A stretch of 64,000 nt of DNA from contig WYBP01000001.1 of the NCBI GenBank assembly GCA_011525845.1, positions 39,676-103,675 of the forward strand. The letters run 5' to 3'. Positions 48,772 to 56,997 of this stretch are shown piece after piece; the first letter of the stretch is position 1, and the number at the start of each line of letters is the position of its first letter. The notes beneath the pieces were generated by a model that was not told where the DNA came from, did no database searches, and saw nothing but the letters and a program-made list of their open reading frames with translations. This DNA comes from Gemmatimonadaceae bacterium. Its GTDB lineage: Bacteria > Gemmatimonadota > Gemmatimonadetes > Gemmatimonadales > Gemmatimonadaceae. The position numbers and the translations under genes are program-made.

Positions 48772-51700
48772 ATGCGCCGCTCCCTGCCCCGCCCCGTCGT
48801 CGCCGCTGTCGCGGCGGCCCTCCTCCTCCCCTCGATGGCCGCCGCGCAGGCGCGAACGGCCCGGCCGGCGGCGGACACCGCGCTGCAGGCGTACGCTGCG
48901 CTCGAGTGGCGCAACATCGGGCCCTCCCGCGGGGGCCGGAGCGTGGCGGTGGCGGGCGTGCCGGCGCAGCCCCTGACCTACTTCGCCGGGTACACGGGGG
49001 GCGGCCTCTGGCGCACCGACGACGCCGGGATCAGCTGGCGGAACATCTCGGACAGCACCTTCCGCACCGGCTCCATCGGCGCGATCGCCGTCGCCCCGTC
49101 GGACGCGAACGTGATCTACGTCGGCACCGGGGAGCACCCGATCCGCGGGCAGTCGTCCACCTATGGCGACGGCGTCTACAAGAGCACCGACATGGGGCGG
49201 ACCTGGGCGAACATCGGCCTCGCGCCCACGCGGCAGATCTCCGCCGTGCGCGTCCACCCCGCCGACCCGGACCTCGTCTACGTCGCGGCCCAGGGCGATC
49301 GATGGAAGGGCAACGCCGAGCGCGGCATCTACCGGTCGAAGGATGGTGGCGCCACCTGGACGCTCGTGCTCAAGGGGGAGAACCTCACGAGCGGCGCCTC
49401 CGACCTCTCCATGGACCCGACCAACCCGCGGATCCTCTACGCCGCCTTCTGGGACCACCAGCGCCAGCCCTGGTTCGTACGCAGCGGCGGGCCGGGGAGC
49501 GGCCTCTGGAAGTCCATCGACGGGGGTGACTCCTGGACGCGCCTCACCAAGGGCCTGCCCAAGCTGATGGGGAAGGTCGGCGTCGCGGTCTCGCCGGCGA
49601 ACCCCGACCGCGTGTTCGCGATCGTGGAGGCGGAGGCGGGCGGGCTCTACCGCTCAGATGATGCGGGTGCGAACTGGCGTCGGCTCTCGGACAGCCGCAC
49701 GATCCAGACCCGCTCCTGGTACTACATGAAGGTCTTCGCCGACCCGGCCAACGCCGACGTGGTCTGGGTGCTGAACGCCCCCGTGTCCCGCTCGATCGAC
49801 GGCGGCGCGACCTTCCAGGTGGTGCCCGCCACGCATGGCGACAACCACGCGCTCTGGATCAACCCGACCGACTCGCGCTACCTGATCAACGGCAACGACG
49901 GCGGCGCCTCCATCTCGCTCGATGGCGGCAGGAGCTGGAGCACGCAGGACAACCAGCCCACGGCGCAGTTCTACCACGTCACGGTCGACGACGCGTACCC
50001 GTACAAGCTCTACAGCGGCCAGCAGGACAACAGCTCGGTGGTGATCCGCAGCCGCAGCGATGGCGGCTCGATCGGCGTGCGCGACTGGTGGAATGGCGCC
50101 GGGTGCGAGAGCGCGAACATCGGCGTGAGCGCGAAGTCCCCGCGCCACGTGTACGGCGGCTGCTACCAGGGACTGATCGATGAGCTCGACCAGGAGACGG
50201 GGATCACGCGCGACATCATGCCCTGGCCCGCGATGAACCTCACCGAACGCACCGACAGCACGCGCTACCGCTTCAACTGGTCCGCGCCGATCGTGGTCTC
50301 GCAGCACGACCCGAACGTCATCTACCATGGCGGCAACGTCCTCTTCCGCACCACCGACCGCGGCACGAGCTGGCGGCCGGTCTCCGGCGACCTGACCAAG
50401 AACGACAAGTCCCGCCAGGGATGGGGAGGTGGGCCGATCACCAACGAGGGCGCCGGCGGTGAGGTCTACGGCACGATCGTCGTGATCCACGAGTCGAGCC
50501 ACGACGCCCGCACGATGTACGTCGGAACCGACGACGGGCTCGTGCAGCTCACGCGCGACGGCGGCACGACCTGGACCAACGTCACGCCCCCCGCCATGAC
50601 CGACGGCCTGACCAACGAGATCGAGGTCTCGCCGCACGACGCGGCGACCGTCTACGTCGCCTACCGCCGCGACCGGCTCGGCGACCCGGCGCCCTACGTC
50701 TTCCGCTCCACCGACTACGGCCGCACCTGGACGCGGATCGACGCCGGACTGCGCGAGGGCGAGCCCGTGCGCGTGGTGCGCGAGGACACGGAGCGCCGCG
50801 GCCTGCTCTACGCCGGCACCGAGACGGGGGCCTGGTTCTCCACCGACAACGGCACCACCTGGAACGCCTTTAAGGGAGTTCCGCCGGTTCCCGTCACGGA
50901 CCTCGAGGTCCGCCACGGCGACCTGATCGCCGCCACCGAGGGGCGCGCCTTCTGGATCCTCGACGACCTCTCGGCGCTCCGGCAGCACACCGCCGACGTC
51001 GCGCGCGCGCGCGTACATCTCTTCGCGCCGCGCGCGGCGATCCTGACCTCCGGCGGCGGCGGGTTCGGAGGTGGCGGCTCCTCGCGCGTCGGGCGCAACC
51101 CGCCCAACGGCGCGACGGTCCACTTCCGCCTCGCCGCCGCACCCGACTCCACGGCGACCGCGAAGCTCGAGTTCCTCGACGCGCGCGGCACGGTGGTGCG
51201 CACCTACTCGTCGCGGCCCGCGGCGGGAGCGGGCGCGCCGACCGGCGGTCCCGGTGGCGGGCCGGGAGGCGGCGGGCCGCGCCTCGCGCCCAAGGCAGGG
51301 CTCAACAGCTTCACCTGGGACCTCCGCCGCGACGGCCCCACCTCACTCCCGGGCATCGTGCTCTTCGGCGCTCCCGGCTCGGGTGGCACCAAGGTGCTTC
51401 CCGGCCGATACCAGGTGCGCCTCACCATCGGCGACCTGGTGCAGACCCAGCCGCTCGAGGTGCGACAGGACCCGCGACTCGGCGACATCCCCATGGCGGT
51501 GCTCGTCGAGCGCGACTCCATCGCGAACGTCCTCGTGCGCCGCATCGGCGAGATCCACGACGCCGTGAACCGCGTGCGCGACCTCAAGGCGCAGGTGACC
51601 GGGATCGTCACGCGCACCGCGGGCGACCCGATGGCCGACAGCATCGCCGCGTCGGGCAAGTCCCTCACGGGGAAGATCGAGCGTGTCGACCCGCGGATGA

Positions 51701-51975
51701 CCACCAAGGCGCAGAACGGCCAGGACATCATCAACTACGCCAACGGGATCAACGGGCAGTTCGGATTCCTCCTCGGCCAGGTCGAGGGGAACCCCGGGCT
51801 CACCACCGCCGTGAAGGAACGGCTCGCGGAGCTCGAGCGCGCGTGGGCGACGCTGAGCGCCGAGGTGGAGGTGATCGAGACGGTGGACGTCGACGCGTTC
51901 AACAAGCTGCTCGAGCGCGCCAACATCCCCGGGCTGATCGTCACCAAGCCCAGGACGCCGCGCGTCATCATGTAG
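48772..51975 (+). CDS. Second large secreted BNR/VPS10-sortilin-type protein
   Basis: 1067 residues from ATG. Signal peptide LPRPVVAAVAAALLLPSMAAAQ. Asp-box repeats: RTDDAGISW, STDMGRTW, SKDGGATW, SIDGGDSW, TTDRGTSW, TRDGGTTW, STDYGRTW and STDNGTTW over about residues 50-720, forming a multi-bladed propeller. C-terminal region carries Gly-rich linkers (GGGGFGGGG near 760; GGPGGGPGGGG near 825), an FnIII/Ig-like segment with YQVRLTIGD, and helical end. It is a paralogue of the protein at 8286, sharing YVGTG, GDGVYKSTD and WKSIDGG features. Exact binding role unknown. Confidence 0.8.
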   Translation: MRRSLPRPVVAAVAAALLLPSMAAAQARTARPAADTALQAYAALEWRNIGPSRGGRSVAVAGVPAQPLTYFAGYTGGGLWRTDDAGISWRNISDSTFRTGSIGAIAVAPSDANVIYVGTGEHPIRGQSSTYGDGVYKSTDMGRTWANIGLAPTRQISAVRVHPADPDLVYVAAQGDRWKGNAERGIYRSKDGGATWTLVLKGENLTSGASDLSMDPTNPRILYAAFWDHQRQPWFVRSGGPGSGLWKSIDGGDSWTRLTKGLPKLMGKVGVAVSPANPDRVFAIVEAEAGGLYRSDDAGANWRRLSDSRTIQTRSWYYMKVFADPANADVVWVLNAPVSRSIDGGATFQVVPATHGDNHALWINPTDSRYLINGNDGGASISLDGGRSWSTQDNQPTAQFYHVTVDDAYPYKLYSGQQDNSSVVIRSRSDGGSIGVRDWWNGAGCESANIGVSAKSPRHVYGGCYQGLIDELDQETGITRDIMPWPAMNLTERTDSTRYRFNWSAPIVVSQHDPNVIYHGGNVLFRTTDRGTSWRPVSGDLTKNDKSRQGWGGGPITNEGAGGEVYGTIVVIHESSHDARTMYVGTDDGLVQLTRDGGTTWTNVTPPAMTDGLTNEIEVSPHDAATVYVAYRRDRLGDPAPYVFRSTDYGRTWTRIDAGLREGEPVRVVREDTERRGLLYAGTETGAWFSTDNGTTWNAFKGVPPVPVTDLEVRHGDLIAATEGRAFWILDDLSALRQHTADVARARVHLFAPRAAILTSGGGGFGGGGSSRVGRNPPNGATVHFRLAAAPDSTATAKLEFLDARGTVVRTYSSRPAAGAGAPTGGPGGGPGGGGPRLAPKAGLNSFTWDLRRDGPTSLPGIVLFGAPGSGGTKVLPGRYQVRLTIGDLVQTQPLEVRQDPRLGDIPMAVLVERDSIANVLVRRIGEIHDAVNRVRDLKAQVTGIVTRTAGDPMADSIAASGKSLTGKIERVDPRMTTKAQNGQDIINYANGINGQFGFLLGQVEGNPGLTTAVKERLAELERAWATLSAEVEVIETVDVDAFNKLLERANIPGLIVTKPRTPRVIM

Positions 51976-52010
51976 TCGTTGTGTCGTCGATGCCGGCGCG
52001 ATGCCGGCTG

Positions 52011-52045
52011 CCGCGGGTCCGGGGCGCGTCGCCCCGGACCCGCGG
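52011..52045. terminator. Bidirectional terminator, perfect 16-bp stem
   Basis: CCGCGGGTCCGGGGCG and its complement around a CGT loop, between the convergent BNR gene and argD. No U-tract on either side. Confidence 0.85.
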
Positions 52046-52050
52046 TCGTC

Positions 52051-53232
52051 TCAGCCGATCGCCGCCTCGAGCTTCTCGACGCCGATCTTGAGGTCCGCAC
52101 GCGTCATCACGAGCGGCGGCAGGAGGCGCAGCGTGTGGTCGCCCGCCGAGACGAGGAGCAGCCCCTGCTCCATCGCCCGCGCGACCACGTCCTTCGCGGG
52201 GTCGGTCACGTCCACGCCCCACATGAACCCGCGGCCGCGCACCGCGCGCACCTTGGGCGACCGCTGCTTCACCTTGAGCAGCTGCTCGCCGAGCCACTTC
52301 CCTTCCTTCGCCACGTGCGCGAGGAACTTCGGGTCGTTCACGCGATCGAACACGTGGTTCGCCACGTGGGCCACCAGCGGGCCGCCCCCGAAGGTCGTGC
52401 CGTGGTCCCCCGGCTGCATCACGTCCGCGACCGCCTGCGTCATCAGCACGGCGCCCATCGGCAACCCGCCGGCCATCGGCTTGGCGAGGGTGAGCAGGTC
52501 GGGCACGATCCCGAACTGCTCGTACGCGAAGAGCGTCCCGGTGCGGCCGTAGCCGCATTGGATCTCGTCGAGGATCAGGAGGACGTTCCGTTCCTTGGTC
52601 AGTGCGCGGAGTTCGCGCACGAAGCCCGTGTCGAGCACGCGCACGCCCCCCTCCCCCTGCACCGGCTCCATCACCACGGCGCAGGTCGCGGCGTCGCTGA
52701 TCACGCGCGAGAGGTCCTTCAGGTCACGCTCGTGGATGTGGATGCCCCCGGCGAGCGGGCGGAACGGATTGCGGTACTGCGGCCGGTCCGTCGCGGCGAC
52801 CGTGCCGAAGAGCCGCCCGTGGAAGGCGCCGCGCAGCGCGATGATCTCGTGCTTCGGCACGCCCCCCTCCGCCTTCCCCCACTTCCTCGCGACCTTGAAC
52901 GCGCCCTCGTTCGCCTCGGCGCCCGAGTTGCAGAAGAAGACGCGGTCGGCGAACGACGCGGCCACCAGCTTGTCCGCGAGCCGTTCCCCTGGCGCCGTGC
53001 GAAAGAGGTTCGAGACATGCACGAGCCCGGTGTCGAGCGCCTCGAGCATCGCGGCGCGGACCCCGGCGTCGTTGTAGCCGAGGGCGTTGACGGCGATGCC
53101 CGCGGCGAAGTCGAGCCAGCTGTGCCCGTCGGCGTCATAGAGCCGCACGCCGTCGGCGCGCACGATCTCCATCGGCGCACGGCGGTAGAGGCCGAGCAGG
53201 GCGTCGGTGATCGGATCCGCGGCGGCGGTCAT
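52051..53232 (-). CDS. argD: Acetylornithine aminotransferase
   Basis: 393 residues. Class III aminotransferase motifs: LDFAAGIAVNALGYN, FFCNSGAEANEGAFK, AFHGRLFG, VMEPVQGEGGV, LLILDEIQCGYGRTG and the PLP Lys in LTLAKPMAGGLPMGAV, plus GGPLVAHVANHVFD. It transfers the amino group from glutamate to N-acetylglutamate semialdehyde. Its ATG overlaps the argB stop (ATGA), making it the last gene of argCBD. Confidence 0.93.
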   Translation of the reverse strand: MTAAADPITDALLGLYRRAPMEIVRADGVRLYDADGHSWLDFAAGIAVNALGYNDAGVRAAMLEALDTGLVHVSNLFRTAPGERLADKLVAASFADRVFFCNSGAEANEGAFKVARKWGKAEGGVPKHEIIALRGAFHGRLFGTVAATDRPQYRNPFRPLAGGIHIHERDLKDLSRVISDAATCAVVMEPVQGEGGVRVLDTGFVRELRALTKERNVLLILDEIQCGYGRTGTLFAYEQFGIVPDLLTLAKPMAGGLPMGAVLMTQAVADVMQPGDHGTTFGGGPLVAHVANHVFDRVNDPKFLAHVAKEGKWLGEQLLKVKQRSPKVRAVRGRGFMWGVDVTDPAKDVVARAMEQGLLLVSAGDHTLRLLPPLVMTRADLKIGVEKLEAAIG

Positions 53233-54059
53233 GCGTGGTCCCGGGAGGATTGGGGGGCGAGCGAGATGACGGTCCCGACGGACGGGTCGGCGACCCCGGC
53301 GAGCGCGGCGATGCGTACGCGGCGCACGCCGTTGCGGAGCGCGGCGACCGCGGCCTCGAGCTTGGCGCGCATCCCGCCCTGCGCCACGCCGCGCGCGATC
53401 AGCCCCGCGACCGCGTTCGAGTCGATCCCGGTGAGCGTGGCGCCGTTCTCCAGCACGCCCGGCACGTCGGCCACGAAGAGCAGCTCGTCGGCGCCGAGGC
53501 CGGCCGCGATCGCGGCGGCGGCGTCGTCACCATTCACGTTCAGCCCCTCGCCCGTGGCGGAGTCGCGGTCCCGTGCGAGCGGGGAGATCACCGGGAGCCA
53601 CCCGCCGTTCAGGAGGTCCGCCACCAGCGATGCGTCGGCGAAGACGTCGCCCCCCACGCGGCCGAGCGCGGGGTCCGTGACGCGCGCCGTGAGCAGCTCG
53701 CCGTCCTCGCCACTCACCCCCACCGCGCGTACGCCCACCGCGAGCAGGCGCGCGACCAGGCGCTTGTTCACGGTCCCCGAGAGCACCATGCGCACCGCGT
53801 CGAGGTCCTGCGCCTGCGTCACGCGCCGCCCGTTGACGAACGTGGGGTCCACGCCCATCCGGCGCTGCAGCATGCTCACCTCGTCCCCGCCGCCGTGCAC
53901 GATGATCAGCCGCGCGCCGGGCACCGCGGCACCCGCCCGCACGGACTCGAAGAGCTGCGGGTCGCCCTGCACGCGCCCCCCGATCTTCACCACACGGATG
54001 AAGACGTCGGCGTTCACGTGCGTGGCCACGTGCGGCGACTCGGTCGCGCGCACCCGCAC
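53229..54059 (-). CDS. argB: Acetylglutamate kinase
   Basis: 276 residues if the GTG at 54059 is used; GTGs at 54053, 54029 and 54017 are also in frame and the conserved part starts at VKIGGRVQG. Motifs: IVHGGGDEVSM, FVNGRRVTQAQDLDAVRM, GVSGEDGELLTA, NVNGDDAAAAIAAGLGA, LFVADVPGVL and GGMRAKLEAAVAAL. It phosphorylates N-acetylglutamate. Lies between argC and argD in one operon; the start is 38 nt or more after the argC stop. Confidence 0.9.
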   Translation of the reverse strand: MRVRATESPHVATHVNADVFIRVVKIGGRVQGDPQLFESVRAGAAVPGARLIIVHGGGDEVSMLQRRMGVDPTFVNGRRVTQAQDLDAVRMVLSGTVNKRLVARLLAVGVRAVGVSGEDGELLTARVTDPALGRVGGDVFADASLVADLLNGGWLPVISPLARDRDSATGEGLNVNGDDAAAAIAAGLGADELLFVADVPGVLENGATLTGIDSNAVAGLIARGVAQGGMRAKLEAAVAALRNGVRRVRIAALAGVADPSVGTVISLAPQSSRDHA

Positions 54060-54097
54060 CGCCGCGTGCGGCGGGTCCGTCCTGCGACGTCCGCGCG

Positions 54098-55063
54098 TCA
54101 CGCCGGCAGCCCGACCCATTCGTCGAGTCCCAGCATCAGGTTCGCGTTCTGCATCGCCTGTCCCGCCGCCCCCTTCATCAGGTTGTCGATCGCGCTGAAC
54201 ACCTGCAGCGCGGGTGCGCGCACGCCCTCCACCATACGCACGGCGACGCGCACCACGTTGCGGTGCTGTACGTGCCGCAGTTCCGGGAGTTCCTCGACCA
54301 CCTCCACGAAGCGCTCCCCGCGATACCGCTCCCGCCAGGGCGCGAGCGGGTCGGGCAGCGACGCGGCGAGCGGCACCGTGATGGTGGCCAGGATCCCACG
54401 CGCGATCGGGAGAAGATGGGGCGTGAACTGCAAGTCCGCATCCACGGAGAGCTCGGCCACGAGCGCGCGCATCTCCTTCAGGTGCCGGTGCGAGTTCCCC
54501 GCCCCGTACGCCCGGAAGTTCTCCGTGACCTCGCCGTACAGCAGGTCGAGGCGGGGCGAGAGGCCGGCGCCGGTCACGCCGCTCGCTGCGCTCACGTCGA
54601 TCCGCGCCCCGGGGAGCACGAGCCCCCTCTCGAGCAGTGGGAGGAGGCCGATCAGGATCGCGGTCGGATAGCACCCGGGGTTCGCCACGCAGTCGGCGCC
54701 GCGCACCTGGTCGCGGCGCAACTCAGTGAGCCCGTACGGCACACCCTCGCTCGCGCCATTCCCGATCCGGTGATCCGCGGAGAGGTCGACCACCTTCACT
54801 CCCGCGGCGCGCGCGCGCGCGACCCACTCGGCGCTCGCACCATGCGGGAGCGCCGAGAAGACGAGCGCTGCCTTGTCGAGAGCGGCGTCCTCGGTGGCCG
54901 CGAAGGTCACGCGGCCGCCGAGCGGGAGGTCCACCGTCTCCCCCCGCTGGGAGTTGGCGGTGGCGAAGGCGAGCGTGAGCGACGGATGGCGCTGGATGAG
55001 CGCGCAGAGTTCTCGGCCGGCGTAACCGGAGGCGCCGAGGACGCCGACTGGAATCTTATGCAC
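54098..55063 (-). CDS. argC: N-acetyl-gamma-glutamyl-phosphate reductase
   Basis: 321 residues from a GTG start. Gly-rich NADP loop VGVLGASGYAGRELCAL, catalytic Cys in CVANPGCYPTA, active-site His in GNSHRHLKEM. Reduces N-acetylglutamyl phosphate to the semialdehyde. First gene of argCBD. The promoter (55070-55098) overlaps an ArgR box and its -10 ends 6 nt before the GTG, so argC may be leaderless and directly repressed by ArgR. Confidence 0.93.
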   Translation of the reverse strand: MHKIPVGVLGASGYAGRELCALIQRHPSLTLAFATANSQRGETVDLPLGGRVTFAATEDAALDKAALVFSALPHGASAEWVARARAAGVKVVDLSADHRIGNGASEGVPYGLTELRRDQVRGADCVANPGCYPTAILIGLLPLLERGLVLPGARIDVSAASGVTGAGLSPRLDLLYGEVTENFRAYGAGNSHRHLKEMRALVAELSVDADLQFTPHLLPIARGILATITVPLAASLPDPLAPWRERYRGERFVEVVEELPELRHVQHRNVVRVAVRMVEGVRAPALQVFSAIDNLMKGAAGQAMQNANLMLGLDEWVGLPA

Positions 55064-55069
55064 GATTAA

Positions 55070-55083
55070 TGCATACTAATGCC
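55070..55083. promoter_or_regulatory. ArgR box in argC promoter
   Basis: TGCAT-ACTA-ATGCC fits the ARG box pattern TGMAT-N4-ATKCA with one change at the last base. It covers the -10 of the argC promoter. A weaker half-site TGCAC lies beside it at 55059-55063. Confidence 0.7.
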
Positions 55084-55098
55084 AAGCCCCCCTGTCAA
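55070..55098 (-). promoter_or_regulatory. Promoter of argCBD
   Basis: Minus strand: perfect TTGACA (55098-55093), 17-nt spacer, TATGCA (55075-55070), then 6 nt to the GTG start. Confidence 0.65.
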
Positions 55099-55107
55099 CG
55101 AGTTCCT

Positions 55108-55135
55108 TTGCCCGGCCCGCGGGCCGTGCTAGACT
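55108..55135 (+). promoter_or_regulatory. Promoter of argR
   Basis: TTGCCC (55108-55113) and TAGACT (55130-55135) with 16-nt spacing, back to back with the argC promoter. Leader of about 15 nt with GGAG. Confidence 0.5.
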
Positions 55136-55157
55136 CTGGCAACCCGGAGACTCCCCA

Positions 55158-55625
55158 GTGACGGCCAGCAAACGTGACCGCCAGCACGCCATCCTCGAGC
55201 TGATCTCCACCCGCGAGATCGGGAGCCAGGAGGACCTCCGGCAGCTGCTCGCCAAGCACGGATGGGAGGTCACCCAGTCCACCCTCTCGCGCGACCTGCG
55301 CGACCTGCGCATCGCCCGCGTCCCCACCGGGCAGGGCGTCCGGTACGTGGTCAGCGACTCCGGGGGAGAGGACGCCACGCGGGCGCCGCTCGCCGCGATC
55401 CTCCCACAGCTCTTCGTCCGACTCGACGGCGTCAGCCACATGATCGTCCTCAAGACCGTCGTCGGGGGCGCACAGACGGTCGCCTCCGCCATCGACCGCG
55501 AGTCGAGCGCCGACGTGCTCGGCACCATCGCCGGCGACGACACCATCCTGATGATCTGCCGCAGCGAGGGCGCCCGCGAACGGGTCGCCCGACGCCTCTC
55601 CGCCCTCGGCCGCCGACCCGGATGA
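55158..55625 (+). CDS. argR: Arginine repressor
   Basis: 155 residues from GTG. N-terminal winged helix (RQHAILELISTREIGSQED, QSTLSRDLRDLRI) and C-terminal arginine-binding/trimer domain (FVRLDGVSHMIVLKTVVGG, GTIAGDDTILMIC with the DD pair). Hexameric arginine-dependent regulator of arg operons. Divergent from argCBD and followed by argG after 114 nt. Confidence 0.95.
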   Translation: MTASKRDRQHAILELISTREIGSQEDLRQLLAKHGWEVTQSTLSRDLRDLRIARVPTGQGVRYVVSDSGGEDATRAPLAAILPQLFVRLDGVSHMIVLKTVVGGAQTVASAIDRESSADVLGTIAGDDTILMICRSEGARERVARRLSALGRRPG

Positions 55626-55646
55626 CCCGGCCGTGCGGTCCACGCC

Positions 55647-55675
55647 TTGGATTCGCATATCTATGCGACTAAGTT
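55647..55675 (+). promoter_or_regulatory. Promoter of argG
   Basis: TTGGAT (55647-55652) and TAAGTT (55670-55675), 17-nt spacer. The spacer is almost entirely filled by an ArgR box. Confidence 0.65.
55654..55667. promoter_or_regulatory. ArgR box in argG promoter
   Basis: CGCAT-ATCT-ATGCG, a 14-bp near-perfect palindrome matching TGCAT-W4-ATGCA except for symmetric end changes. It lies between -35 and -10. Confidence 0.75.
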
Positions 55676-55739
55676 CAGGTCGTTCCGTAGCTTCGCCAGC
55701 AGGCCATCCGACCATCGCTCATCCTCCGACGTCCCTGTC

Positions 55740-56996
55740 ATGAAGACCATCGTCCTCGCCTATTCCGGCGGCCTCGACACCTCGATCATCGTCCCCTGGC
55801 TGCGTGAGCACTACGACGCGCGTGTCGTCTGCGTCGCCGCCGACATCGGCCAGGGGGATGAACTGGAAGGGGTGCGTGAGAAGGCGCTCGCCTCCGGCGC
55901 CGCCGAGTGCCACATCGCCGACCTCCGCGAGGAGTTCGTGCGCGATTACATCTTCCCCACCCTGCGCGCCGGTGCGATCTACGGGCGCAAGTACCTCCTC
56001 GGCACCTCGATGGCGCGCCCGATCATCGCCAAGCGGCAGGTCGAGGTCGCGCTCGAGATCGGCGCCGACGCGCTCGCGCATGGCTGCACCGGCAAGGGGA
56101 ACGACCAGGTGCGCTTCGAGCTCACCTACATGGCGATGGCGCCGCACCTCCCGGTGATCGCACCCTGGCGGATGTGGGACATCCGCTCCCGCGAGGACGC
56201 CCTCGCCTACGCCGCGGAGAAGAACGTCCCCGTCGCCGCGACCACCACGAAGATCTATTCGCGCGACCGGAACATCTGGCACATCTCGCACGAGGGCGGG
56301 GTCCTGGAGGATCCCAACTCCGTGCCGCCGAAGGACCTCTTCATGCTCTCCACCGATCCGGCGGACGCGCCCGACCAGCACGAGGACGTGGTGATCGGGT
56401 TCGAGAAGGGCACGCCCGTCTCGGTGAACGGCAAGCGGCTCGGACCCGTCGCGCTCCTCGAGACGCTCAACAAGATCGGCGGGCGCCACGGCATCGGCCG
56501 CGCGGACATCGTCGAGGACCGGCTCGTCGGCATGAAGTCGCGCGGCGTCTATGAGACGCCGGGGGGCACCCTGCTCTACACCGCGCATTCGGAGCTCGAG
56601 CAGCTCGTGCTCGACCGGCGCACGCTCGCCGCGAAGGACCTGATCGCCCCGCGCTACGCGGACCTCGTGTACGAGGGGCGCTGGTGGACCACCGAGCGCG
56701 AGTCGTACGATGCGTTCGTGAACGTCACGCAGGAGCGCGTCACGGGCTCGGTCACGATCCGCTGCTGGAAGGGGAACATGACGATCGCGGGCCGCGAGTC
56801 GGCCGAGGCGCTGTACGACGAGCGCTTCGTCACCTTCGGCGAGGACGATGTGTACGCGCAGTCCGACGCCGCCGGCTTCATCCGGCTCTACGGCCTCTCC
56901 GCGCGCGTTCGCGCGCTCAAGGACCTGGAGGCCAAGGGCGTGAAGGTCGAGACCAAGTCCCTCCCCGCGCCGTCGCTCGAGAAGGTCAAGGCGTAG
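55740..56996 (+). CDS. argG: Argininosuccinate synthase
   Basis: 418 residues from ATG 55740 (an upstream in-frame TTG lies in the promoter). PP-loop VLAYSGGLDTSIIVPWL, GCTGKGNDQVRFEL, citrulline/aspartate-binding YSRDRNIWHISHEGG and the C-terminal multimerisation segment YGLSARVRALKDL. Joins citrulline and aspartate using ATP. Followed 2 nt later by argH. Confidence 0.96.
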   Translation: MKTIVLAYSGGLDTSIIVPWLREHYDARVVCVAADIGQGDELEGVREKALASGAAECHIADLREEFVRDYIFPTLRAGAIYGRKYLLGTSMARPIIAKRQVEVALEIGADALAHGCTGKGNDQVRFELTYMAMAPHLPVIAPWRMWDIRSREDALAYAAEKNVPVAATTTKIYSRDRNIWHISHEGGVLEDPNSVPPKDLFMLSTDPADAPDQHEDVVIGFEKGTPVSVNGKRLGPVALLETLNKIGGRHGIGRADIVEDRLVGMKSRGVYETPGGTLLYTAHSELEQLVLDRRTLAAKDLIAPRYADLVYEGRWWTTERESYDAFVNVTQERVTGSVTIRCWKGNMTIAGRESAEALYDERFVTFGEDDVYAQSDAAGFIRLYGLSARVRALKDLEAKGVKVETKSLPAPSLEKVKA

Positions 56997-56997
56997 G

